Positions 23,003-31,444 of a stretch of 64,000 nt of DNA are shown piece by piece; positions within the stretch are counted from its first letter, which is position 1; each line of letters starts with the position of its first letter. This DNA comes from an uncultured Prevotella sp. (GTDB taxonomy: Bacteria > Bacteroidota > Bacteroidia > Bacteroidales > Bacteroidaceae), in assembly GCA_905234265.1 (NCBI GenBank), contig CAJOHJ010000012.1, positions 1-64,000 of the forward strand, in the 5' to 3' direction. The position numbers and the translations under genes were made by a program. The notes under the pieces are model-generated. The model saw nothing but the letters and a program-made list of their open reading frames with translations, did not search any database and was not told where the DNA came from.

Positions 23003-26000
23003 GTAATCGCGCTGGATATTTGCTATCTTTTCTTGCAGTTTCTTGTTTTGTTCTTCCTGTAGCACGCGCTTGTACTCAATGGGTACTACCTGTACGAACT
23101 CCTCTACATAATGCTGCCAGTTGTCGAGCATGCGTCCGGCGAGAGCCGATCCTGTGTGCAGGTAGTGCTGGCGGATGAGTTCGAGCAGTTCTTTGCGAGA
23201 GACGCTGTCCTCAACGAGATTGATTTCCACCATGTCCATATTGCAGAAATAGTCGAAATTGTGCTTGCGGTCCCAGACGTAGGCCACACCTCCGCTCATG
23301 CCTGCAGCGAAGTTGCGTCCCGTTTCGCCCAAGACTACCACGCGGCCGCCGGTCATGTATTCGCAGCAGTGGTCGCCGGCACCCTCGATGACTGCTATGG
23401 CACCAGAGTTGCGCACTCCGAAACGCTCGCCAACCTTGCCGTTGATGTATATCTCGCCGCTGGTGGCACCGTAGAGGCCAGTGTTGCCTGCAATGATGTT
23501 TTCTTCGGCATGGAAGTCCTCGCTGCTGCGTGCTGGCGGCAGGATGCTGATGCGGCCGCCGCTGAGACCTTTGCCGAAATAGTCGTTGCACTCACCCTCC
23601 AACTTCAGGTTGAGGCCGCGGACTGCAAATGCTCCAAACGACTGGCCTGCAGAACCCTTGAACTTGATGTTGATGGTGCCGTCGGGCAAGCCGGCCTCGC
23701 CGTATTTTTTTGCAATGACGCCACTCAGCATTGTCGTTACTGCGCGGTCGGTATTCTTGATGGCGTAGTCGAGCGTCACCTCTTCGCCGCTGTCGATGGC
23801 ATTCTTGGCAGCGCGTATTATTTCCTCGTCCTTCACTCCGCTCACCTTTGTATATTCACCGCGGTCCCAATAGAGGGCTTTGTCTGTTTCAGGCTTGTGA
23901 AGCAGTCGGGCGAAGTCGATGGTCGACCATTTAGCCTCCCCAACATTCCTCCCTTTGGAAGGGCTTGTGTGGGCTTCCAAGAGGTCTGTCCTGCCGATAA
24001 TCTCCTTCAGGCTGTGGACGCCGATTTCTGCCAGATATTCGCGCACCTGCTGAGCCAGGAAGGTAAAGAAGTTGACCACGTATTCGGCGCGTCCCTCGAA
24101 GTGCTTGCGCAGCTCTGGGTTTTGTGTGGCTACGCCCATCGGGCAGGTGTTGGTGTTGCACTTGCGCATCATGACACAGCCAAGCACGATGAGCGGCAGC
24201 GTGCCAAACGAGAACTCGTCGGCACCAAGCATGGCCATGATGACAACGTCCTTGGCCGTCTTCAACTGTCCGTCGGTCTGCAGGCGTACCTGATTGCGCA
24301 GTCCGTTCATCACCAGTGTCTGCTGTGTCTCTGCCAGGCCAATCTCAGGAGATATGCCGGCGAAGCGCATGCTGCTGGCAGGGCTGGCACCGGTGCCGCC
24401 CTCGGCACCGCTGATGACGATGAGGTCGGCCTTTGCCTTTGCCACGCCGGCGGCAATGGTGCCAACGCCACTCTCGGCCACGAGCTTCACGCTGACGGCA
24501 GCCGTGGGGTTGATGTTCTTAAGGTCGAAGATGAGCTGTGCAAGGTCTTCTATCGAGTAGATGTCGTGGTGGGGCGGGGGAGAGATGAGCGAAATGCCGG
24601 GAATGGCATTGCGCGTCTTGGCGATGATGTCGTTGACCTTGAAGCCTGGCAGCTGGCCACCCTCGCCGGGCTTGGCTCCCTGTGCAATCTTGATTTGTAT
24701 CTCTTCGGCATTCACCAGATATTCTGCCGTTACGCCGAAGCGTCCACTGGCTATCTGCTTGGTCTTCGAACTCAGCGACACGTCAACCGTTTCGCCGTTT
24801 GCCAGTTTCCAGTCTATGGTTTTGTGATATCTGGCGTTGTCTTCGCCGCCCTCGCCGGTGTTGCTTCGTGCGCCCAGCTTGTTCATGGCCAGGGCAAGAG
24901 CCTCATGGGCCTCGATGCTCAAGGCACCGAACGACATTGCTCCCGTCACGAAGTGCTTGACGATGCTTTCTACAGGCTCTATGCTGTCAATGTCTGCAGG
25001 CTTGACAGCCTTCTTGAAGCTGAAGAAGTCGCGGATGAAGATTGGACTTTCCTTTTCGTCCACCTCTGCGGCCCATGCCTTGAATTTCTCGTAACTGCCC
25101 TGCCGGGTGGCCAGCTGCAAGTGGGCGATGGTCTCCGGCGTCCAGGCGTGCTTGATGCCATCCTTGCGCCACGAGAACTGCCCGTTATTTGGGAGATTAG
25201 TTATTTGGTCGTTTGGTCGTTTAGGAAGATTGCCAACAGCCGGTTGTGACATCCCCAGACTGCCAAACGACGAATTCCCCAAACGACTAAAGACGAGGGC
25301 GTCCCTAGCAATCTCCTTCAGACCGATGCCGCCGATGGTGCTGACCTCGGTGCCGAAATAGCGGCGCAGCAGGTCTTCGCTCAGTCCGATGCTTTCGAAA
25401 ATCTTCGCACCGCGATAGGAACGGATAGTGGAGATGCCCATCTTGGACATGATTTTTTTGAGGCCTTTGTCGACGGCCTTGATGTAGTGGGCCTCTGCCG
25501 TTGCATAGTCTTCCTGTATTTTTCCTCGTTTCACCAGGTCGTCCAGTATAGCGAAGGTCATGTACGGACACAGTGCTGAGGCACCATAGCCTAACAGCAG
25601 GGCTGCATGCATTGTTTCGCGAATTTCACCGCTCTCAACGATAAGAGCCGTCTGAACGCGCTTGCCTACGCTGATGAGATAGTGATGCACGGCACTCACT
25701 GCCAGCAGTGACGGAATGGGCGCATGCTGTCCGTCAATGTCGCGGTCGGAGAGGATGATGTAGTTGACGCCGTCATCTACACTATCCTCTGCCCTGTGAC
25801 AGAGTTCGTCAAGGGCCTGGCGCAGGCCTTCCTCGCCCTTCTCGATGTCAAAGAGCATGGCAAGCTTCTGTGTCTTGAAGCCCTTGTACCTTATATTACA
25901 TAATATGTTGAGTTGTGTGTTGGTAAGTACTGGCTGCGGCAGTCGCACCATCTTGCAGTTCGAGGCGTCGGGCGTCAGGATGTTTGTTCCCACGGCACCT

Positions 26001-27637
26001 ATGTACTCGGTAAGCGACATCACCAGTTCTTCGCGGATTGGGTCGATGGCAGGGTTCGTCACCTGTGCAAACTGCTGGCGGAAGTAGTTGAACAGCAGTT
26101 GTGGGCGGTCGCTGATAACGGCCAGCGGCGTGTCATTGCCCATGGCGGCCACAGGCTCCTGGCCGGCAGTAGCCATAGGCACGATGGTCTTGTCTATGTC
26201 CTCTTGGCCGTAGCCGAAGGTGATGAGCTTCTGATGGAAATCGCTCACGGAGTTCTCTACGTGGCGGCCACTCTTGAGCTTTTCCAGTTGTACGCGGTTT
26301 TCGCTGAGCCATTCGCGGTATGGGTGTGCCTTGGCCAGCTGTTCCTTGATTTCGCCATCGTAGTAAATCTTGCCCTCTTGCGTGTCAATGAGTAGTATCT
26401 TGCCTGGCTGCAGTCTTCCCTTCGACACCACGTTGCCAGGCTCGAAGTCCATGACGCCAACCTCGGAGGCTACAACCATCATGCCCTGCTTCGTAATCGT
26501 ATAGCGGCTGGGGCGCAGTCCGTTGCGGTCGAGCATGCCGCCTGCGTAACGACCGTCGGAAAATAGCAGTGCTGCAGGGCCGTCCCACGGCTCCATCAGA
26601 ATGGAATGATACTCATAGAAGGCTTTCAGGTCTTCGGAAATGGGGTTCTTGTCGTTGAACGACTCTGGCACCAGAATGGCCATTGCCTGCGGCAGTGACA
26701 TGCCGCTCATCGTCAGGAATTCGAACACGTTGTCCAGCGATGCAGAGTCGCTCATGTCGTCCTGAACGATGGGGCGCAGGTCCTTGATGTCGCCAAGGGC
26801 CTCACTTGAGAGCACGCTTTCGCGTGCCTTCATCCAACCACGGTTGCCCCTGATGGTGTTTATCTCGCCGTTGTGTGCCAGCAGACGGAATGGCTGTGCC
26901 AGCTTCCATTTCGGGAAAGTGTTGGTGCTGAAGCGTGAATGTACCAGTGCCAGTCCGCTTGTGAAGTAGTCGTTTGAAAGGTCGGGGAAGTAGCGGCGCA
27001 GCTGTCCGCTGGTCAGCATGCCTTTGTAGATGATGTTCTTGCTCGACAGCGAGCAGATGTAGAAGTCGTCGTATCCATCGGCAGCCGTGGCGGATTTGCT
27101 ATATTCTGCAATGCGGTTTTCAATTCTCTTGCGTACCTTATATAATATGCACTCAAACATGGCGACATCGTCATCAGAAATGCCTGTCACGAAAACCTGT
27201 TTGATGTCTGGCTCCACTTCGCGCGCTGCCGCGCCCAGCACCTCTGGATTTGTGGGGACGGCACGCAGGTGCATCAGCTGCAGTCCCTCGCGCTCTATCT
27301 CCTCAATCATAATCGACAGAATAGTCTGCTGCACCTGCTCGTCCTTTGGCAGAAACACCAGTCCTGTGCCGTATTTTCCCTTCTCGGGAACGGGAATGCC
27401 TTGCAGCAGAATGAACTCGTGGGGTATCTGTATCATGATGCCGGCACCGTCGCCGGTCTTGTCGCGAGTCTCGGCACCGCGATGCTCCATATTTTCCAAT
27501 ACCTTCAGTGCATTGTCAACCAGCTCGTGGCTCTTGCCGCCGTGGATGTTCACTACCATGCCGACGCCACACGCGTCGTGTTCATACTGGCTATTATATA
27601 ACCCTTGATAGCTTTCTTGAAGTTTACATTTTGTCAT
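23000..27637 (-). CDS. gltB: Glutamate synthase large subunit
   Basis: GltB makes two glutamates from glutamine and 2-oxoglutarate. The 1545-residue protein has a short propeptide before the catalytic Cys23 (YEHDACGVGMV), the N-terminal amidohydrolase, the central and FMN domains (SGAEGGTGASPASSM, the Fe-S CNTNTCPMGVATQ), and a C-terminal glycine-rich GXGXG domain (GGRVVVLGETGRNFAAGMSGG). Two loops look inserted: one encoded by GTCGTTT-type repeats at 25196-25290, the other by an asnB-like hairpin element at 23931-23985. It has a full-consensus promoter and is cotranscribed with gltD. Confidence 0.97.
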   Translation of the reverse strand: MTKCKLQESYQGLYNSQYEHDACGVGMVVNIHGGKSHELVDNALKVLENMEHRGAETRDKTGDGAGIMIQIPHEFILLQGIPVPEKGKYGTGLVFLPKDEQVQQTILSIMIEEIEREGLQLMHLRAVPTNPEVLGAAAREVEPDIKQVFVTGISDDDVAMFECILYKVRKRIENRIAEYSKSATAADGYDDFYICSLSSKNIIYKGMLTSGQLRRYFPDLSNDYFTSGLALVHSRFSTNTFPKWKLAQPFRLLAHNGEINTIRGNRGWMKARESVLSSEALGDIKDLRPIVQDDMSDSASLDNVFEFLTMSGMSLPQAMAILVPESFNDKNPISEDLKAFYEYHSILMEPWDGPAALLFSDGRYAGGMLDRNGLRPSRYTITKQGMMVVASEVGVMDFEPGNVVSKGRLQPGKILLIDTQEGKIYYDGEIKEQLAKAHPYREWLSENRVQLEKLKSGRHVENSVSDFHQKLITFGYGQEDIDKTIVPMATAGQEPVAAMGNDTPLAVISDRPQLLFNYFRQQFAQVTNPAIDPIREELVMSLTEYIGAVGTNILTPDASNCKMVRLPQPVLTNTQLNILCNIRYKGFKTQKLAMLFDIEKGEEGLRQALDELCHRAEDSVDDGVNYIILSDRDIDGQHAPIPSLLAVSAVHHYLISVGKRVQTALIVESGEIRETMHAALLLGYGASALCPYMTFAILDDLVKRGKIQEDYATAEAHYIKAVDKGLKKIMSKMGISTIRSYRGAKIFESIGLSEDLLRRYFGTEVSTIGGIGLKEIARDALVFSRLGNSSFGSLGMSQPAVGNLPKRPNDQITNLPNNGQFSWRKDGIKHAWTPETIAHLQLATRQGSYEKFKAWAAEVDEKESPIFIRDFFSFKKAVKPADIDSIEPVESIVKHFVTGAMSFGALSIEAHEALALAMNKLGARSNTGEGGEDNARYHKTIDWKLANGETVDVSLSSKTKQIASGRFGVTAEYLVNAEEIQIKIAQGAKPGEGGQLPGFKVNDIIAKTRNAIPGISLISPPPHHDIYSIEDLAQLIFDLKNINPTAAVSVKLVAESGVGTIAAGVAKAKADLIVISGAEGGTGASPASSMRFAGISPEIGLAETQQTLVMNGLRNQVRLQTDGQLKTAKDVVIMAMLGADEFSFGTLPLIVLGCVMMRKCNTNTCPMGVATQNPELRKHFEGRAEYVVNFFTFLAQQVREYLAEIGVHSLKEIIGRTDLLEAHTSPSKGRNVGEAKWSTIDFARLLHKPETDKALYWDRGEYTKVSGVKDEEIIRAAKNAIDSGEEVTLDYAIKNTDRAVTTMLSGVIAKKYGEAGLPDGTINIKFKGSAGQSFGAFAVRGLNLKLEGECNDYFGKGLSGGRISILPPARSSEDFHAEENIIAGNTGLYGATSGEIYINGKVGERFGVRNSGAIAVIEGAGDHCCEYMTGGRVVVLGETGRNFAAGMSGGVAYVWDRKHNFDYFCNMDMVEINLVEDSVSRKELLELIRQHYLHTGSALAGRMLDNWQHYVEEFVQVVPIEYKRVLQEEQNKKLQEKIANIQRDY
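23931..23985 (-). repeat. Degenerate copy of the asnB-type hairpin element inside gltB
   Basis: GCCTCCCCAAC..TTCCTCC and GGAAGGGCTTG..GGGCTTCC form imperfect inverted arms that resemble the asnB element. The encoded peptide THTSPSKGRNVGE-like stretch (AHTSPSKGRNVGE) resembles ASPSPSKGGDV in AsnB. Confidence 0.7.
25196..25290 (-). repeat. GTCGTTT-type repeat inserted in frame in gltB
   Basis: GGTCGTTTGGTCGTTTAGG on one side and CCAAACGACGAATTCCCCAAACG on the other give an inverted-repeat pair within the coding frame. It encodes a Pro/Asn/Gly-rich loop (GNLPKRPNDQITNLPNNG) before the conserved RKDGIKHAWTPETIAHLQ. Confidence 0.82.
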
Positions 27638-27678
27638 ATTATCCTTGATAAATCTTCCTTAAAGTTTTGTTTTGGATG

Positions 27679-27710
27679 CAAAGGTAAAGCAAAATGATAG
27701 AACGAGCAAA
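27679..27710 (-). promoter_or_regulatory. Promoter of gltB-gltD
   Basis: TTTG (27707-27710) and TACCTTTG (27679-27686) on the minus strand, 20 bases apart. The gltB start is about 40 bases downstream. Confidence 0.82.
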
Positions 27711-27897
27711 TGAAATATGGTCTTTTTGAAACTATTTATTTTGTCAAAAAATCATGTTGTTCGAAATTTTGCAGAATTTGTAGCAAAATGTCACGTAATT
27801 GCCAAATAAAGAAGGGTAAAAATTACACTTTGTCAGTCGTGTGCGTTTTTAACATTCGAAAATTGGTGCGTGTCGTGTCCTTGATTTTTAGAATAAT

Positions 27898-27905
27898 TAT
27901 CTTTG
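27898..27905 (+). promoter_or_regulatory. -7 element of pyrG
   Basis: TATCTTTG matches TAnnTTTG and lies 24 bases before the chosen pyrG ATG at 27930, giving a very short leader. An in-frame upstream start at 27903 would overlap this element and is rejected. Confidence 0.65.
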
Positions 27906-27929
27906 CAGTCCATAAAAGACATTTGTTTT

Positions 27930-29546
27930 ATGGATACAAAATACATTTTTGTCACCGGTGGAGTTATTTCCTCGTTGGGCAAGGGCATAATCTCAGCCAG
28001 CGTTGGCAAGTTGCTGCAGGCGAGAGGCTATAAAGTAACCATTCAGAAGTTTGACCCATATATCAACATCGACCCTGGCACATTGAATCCCTATGAGCAT
28101 GGCGAATGCTATGTTACCGACGATGGCTTCGAGACCGACTTGGACCTTGGACACTATGAGCGCTTTACGGGCATTAGAACCACGCGCAATAACTCGATAA
28201 CCACAGGCCGTATATATAAGACGGTGATAGACCGCGAACGCCGTGGCGACTATCTTGGCAGGACAATACAGGTAGTGCCTCACATCACGGATGAGATTAA
28301 GCGGCGTATGCTGCGCGAGGGCCTTGAGGAGGCTTTCGACTTCGTCATCACCGAGGTGGGCGGCACCATCGGCGACATAGAGAGTGCGCCGTTCATGGAG
28401 GCCATTCGTCAGCTGCGCTGGCAGTTGGGCAGGGATGCCGTATGTGTCCATCTTACCTATGTTCCTTATCTGAAGGCTGCCGATGAGCTTAAGACGAAAC
28501 CGACGCAGCATTCGGTGAAGGAGTTGCAGGGAATGGGTATACAGCCCGACGTATTGGTGCTGCGTACAGAACGCCATCTTGACGACCATTTGCGTATGAA
28601 GGTGGCTTCTTTCTGTAATGTGGATCTTGAATGTGTGGTGCAGAGTGAGGACATGCCCAGCATCTATGAAGTGCCGGTGAATATGCAAAAGCAGGGACTC
28701 GATGCGGCCATCATGCGAAAGATAGGTATTCCTGTAGGTGAGTCGCCTGCTATGAAGCCCTGGCATGACTTCCTTGACAAACAGCGTCATGCCACACGCG
28801 AGGTGCATATTGGGCTTGTAGGCAAATACGATCTTCAAGATGCTTACAAAAGCATCCGCGAGAGTCTGAACCTGGCAGGTATATATAATAATGTGAAGGT
28901 GCAGTTGCACTTTATCAACAGCGAAGAGATTACCACTCAGAACGTCAGCGAGAAGCTTGCCACTATGGCAGGCATTGTGGTGTGTCCCGGCTTTGGACAA
29001 AGGGGTATTGAGGGCAAGATTATTGCTGCCGGGTACACGCGTACTCACGACATTCCCACATTCGGCATCTGCCTGGGCATGCAGATGATGGTCATTGAAT
29101 TTGCCCGCAACGTCTTAGGCTACGCTGATGCCAACAGTCGGGAGATGGACGGGCAGACGCCACATAACGTCATTGACATTATGGAGGAGCAGAAGAGCAT
29201 CACGCAGATGGGCGGCACCATGCGCCTGGGAGCCTATGACTGCGAGCTGCGTGAGGGCAGCAAGGCAGCGCAGGCGTATAGCCTTCGCGACGGAATCGCG
29301 AGCCACACGACCATCCGCGAGCGCCATCGTCACCGTTATGAGTTTAACAATGCCTATAGAGATGAATACGAAGCAGCGGGCATGAAATGCGTGGGTGTCA
29401 ATCCGGCAGCAGACCTTGTGGAAATTGTCGAGATACCCGATAAACGCTGGTATATCGGCACACAGTTCCATCCAGAGTATTCTTCGACAGTGCTGCATCC
29501 GCATCCGCTGTTCATGAGTTTCATTCAGGAATGCGCAAAATCGTAA
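27930..29546 (+). CDS. pyrG: CTP synthase
   Basis: PyrG aminates UTP to CTP using glutamine. The start at 27930 gives MDTKYIFVTGGVISSLGKGI, the family's usual N-terminus, and a 538-residue protein. Motifs include the synthetase segments DPYINIDPGTLNPYEHGE and EVGGTIGDIES, and a class I glutaminase domain with the nucleophile in FGICLGMQMM and the His/Glu pair in GTQFHPEYSS. It heads a pyrG-purF-carA/B-asnB run of amidotransferases. The TAA stop is the first unit of a heptad-like array leading to purF. Confidence 0.97.
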   Translation: MDTKYIFVTGGVISSLGKGIISASVGKLLQARGYKVTIQKFDPYINIDPGTLNPYEHGECYVTDDGFETDLDLGHYERFTGIRTTRNNSITTGRIYKTVIDRERRGDYLGRTIQVVPHITDEIKRRMLREGLEEAFDFVITEVGGTIGDIESAPFMEAIRQLRWQLGRDAVCVHLTYVPYLKAADELKTKPTQHSVKELQGMGIQPDVLVLRTERHLDDHLRMKVASFCNVDLECVVQSEDMPSIYEVPVNMQKQGLDAAIMRKIGIPVGESPAMKPWHDFLDKQRHATREVHIGLVGKYDLQDAYKSIRESLNLAGIYNNVKVQLHFINSEEITTQNVSEKLATMAGIVVCPGFGQRGIEGKIIAAGYTRTHDIPTFGICLGMQMMVIEFARNVLGYADANSREMDGQTPHNVIDIMEEQKSITQMGGTMRLGAYDCELREGSKAAQAYSLRDGIASHTTIRERHRHRYEFNNAYRDEYEAAGMKCVGVNPAADLVEIVEIPDKRWYIGTQFHPEYSSTVLHPHPLFMSFIQECAKS

Positions 29547-29589
29547 ATCATAAATACTTAAATTGTAAAATAGTAAATTGTAAATAGTC
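29544..29589 (+). repeat. Heptad-like array beginning at the pyrG stop codon
   Basis: TAAATCA, TAAATAC, TTAAATTG, TAAAATAG, TAAATTG, TAAATAG. The units are 7-8 bases and the first contains the pyrG stop codon. The array fills most of the gap to purF. Confidence 0.75.
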
Positions 29590-29604
29590 AACAGAAAAAC
29601 AGCA

Positions 29605-31428
29605 ATGGTGGAACAGCTGAAGCATGAATGTGGAGTGGCAATGATACGCCTGTTGAAGCCCTTGTCGTACTACGAGCAGAAATACGGTACTCGGCACTAT
29701 GGACTCAGCAAGCTCTATCTGCTTATGGAAAAGCAGCACAACCGTGGGCAGGAGGGCGCTGGCTTGGCCTGCGTAAACATGGATGCACCGGTGGGAACAG
29801 AATACATGTTCCGTGAGCGTGCAGAGGGCAAGGATGCCATCACGGAGATATTCAGAAAGGTGAAAGCCTACCCAAACGCTCAGACATCCACGTCATCAGA
29901 GGGGCTTGGCGAGGTTTTCAATTCCCAGCTGCTGATGGGTCATCTGCGCTATTCTACCACAGGCAAGAGCGGCCTGACGTATGTACACCCATTCCTGCGC
30001 CGCAACAACTGGCGCGCAAAGAATCTGGCACTCTGCGGCAACTTCAATATGACGAACATCGATGAAGTCTTTCAGCTGCTCACAGCCCAAGGGCAGTCGC
30101 CGCGTATCTTTGGAGACTCGTATATTACGCTTGAACTGATGGGCCATCGGCTGGACCGCGAAGTGGAACGCCTTTTCGCAGAGGCTAAGGAGAAGGGCCT
30201 TGAGGGTACTGCCATCACCGATTACATTGACGACAATGTTCAGATGGCCAATGTCTTGAAGACCACCATGCCGCACTTCGATGGTGGCTATGTCATGTGC
30301 GGCCTGACGGGCAGTGGCGAGATGTTTGCCGTGCGCGACCCTTGGGGCATCCGTCCGGCCTACTACTATCGCAGCGACGAAATTGTGGCACTGGCCAGCG
30401 AACGGCCTGTGCTGCAGACCACCTTCGACCTGCAGTACGAGGATATTCACGAGCTGCAGCCCGGCGAGGCGCTCATTGTACACCGTAATGGCGACTTTAA
30501 GTTGGAACAGATTCTTGGCGAAGGAGCGGCAGCAGCCAACTCTCAATTCCCAGCTATAGATTCTCAATTCAAATATAGTGCGTGCAGCTTTGAGCGCATA
30601 TACTTCAGCCGAGGCTCCGACCGTGACATCTATCAGGAGCGCAAGCGTCTGGGCGAGCAGCTCACTCCCGACATTCTGCGGGCCATCAATGGCGATGTTG
30701 AGCGTACGGTCTTTTCGTATATCCCCAACACTGCCGAGGTAGCCTATTACGGCATGACCGACGGTTTTCGGCAGCTTGGCTATAATGTCCGCACTGAGAA
30801 GGTCGTGTGGAAGGACATCAAGTTGCGCACCTTCATCACCGAAGGCGCAGAGCGCAACGATCTTGCTGCACACGTCTACGACATCAGCTATGGCAGTCTT
30901 GTGCCATACGAAGACAATCTGGTCATCATCGACGACAGCATTGTCCGCGGAACGACGCTCAAAGAGAGCATCTTCAAGATTCTCGACCGCCTGCATCCCA
31001 AGAAGATTGTGATGGTCAGCTCGTCGCCCCAGATACGCTATCCAGACTACTATGGCATTGACATGTCGCGGCTGGAAGAACTGTGTGCCTTCCGCGCAGC
31101 CATTGCCTTGATTGAGGAGCATGGCATGTGGCAGCTTATTTCCGACACTTATCTGGCCTGCAAGAATAGACCGGCGGAGGAGAACCACGTCCGCCGCATC
31201 TACGCTCCGTTTACCGTTGGGGAGATTAACAGGAAAATCGTAGAGATGTTGCGCCCCGAAGGCATGCAGGCCCCCATCGAACTGGTGTTCCAAAGCATTG
31301 AAGGGCTGCACAGTGCATGTCCAGGCCATTCCGGCGACTGGTATTTTACGGGCCGTTATCCTACGCCTGGCGGAGTGCGAAAGGTCAATCAGGCCTTTGT
31401 GAACTATTATGAAAAGATGAAAAAGTGA
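29605..31428 (+). CDS. purF: Amidophosphoribosyltransferase
   Basis: PurF starts purine synthesis by making phosphoribosylamine from PRPP and glutamine. The 607-residue protein has the nucleophile Cys9 ([11 protein letters not shown]) after a short propeptide, a type II glutaminase domain, and the PRPP-binding [18 protein letters not shown]. It belongs to the long PurF form, well above the roughly 470-500 residues of the Bacillus enzyme. A Ser/Asn/Phe-rich stretch [13 protein letters not shown], just before [15 protein letters not shown], is encoded by CTCAATTC-type repeats and looks inserted. The next gene starts 17 bases downstream. Confidence 0.93.
   Translation: MVEQLKHECGVAMIRLLKPLSYYEQKYGTRHYGLSKLYLLMEKQHNRGQEGAGLACVNMDAPVGTEYMFRERAEGKDAITEIFRKVKAYPNAQTSTSSEGLGEVFNSQLLMGHLRYSTTGKSGLTYVHPFLRRNNWRAKNLALCGNFNMTNIDEVFQLLTAQGQSPRIFGDSYITLELMGHRLDREVERLFAEAKEKGLEGTAITDYIDDNVQMANVLKTTMPHFDGGYVMCGLTGSGEMFAVRDPWGIRPAYYYRSDEIVALASERPVLQTTFDLQYEDIHELQPGEALIVHRNGDFKLEQILGEGAAAANSQFPAIDSQFKYSACSFERIYFSRGSDRDIYQERKRLGEQLTPDILRAINGDVERTVFSYIPNTAEVAYYGMTDGFRQLGYNVRTEKVVWKDIKLRTFITEGAERNDLAAHVYDISYGSLVPYEDNLVIIDDSIVRGTTLKESIFKILDRLHPKKIVMVSSSPQIRYPDYYGIDMSRLEELCAFRAAIALIEEHGMWQLISDTYLACKNRPAEENHVRRIYAPFTVGEINRKIVEMLRPEGMQAPIELVFQSIEGLHSACPGHSGDWYFTGRYPTPGGVRKVNQAFVNYYEKMKK
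30538..30571 (+). repeat. CTCAATTC repeat inside purF
   Basis: CAACTCTCAATTC and GATTCTCAATTC flank CCAGCTATA within the coding frame. The CAATTCT-type unit is the one seen in the uvrB-patatin array. It is short and less regular than the other arrays. Confidence 0.5.
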
Positions 31429-31444
31429 AAACGATGATATACGT

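Noticed and set aside
23111..25249. 712-codon open frame on the plus strand
   Set aside because: It is antisense to gltB, which is certain from its motifs. The opposite frame is open because of codon bias and shows no domain.
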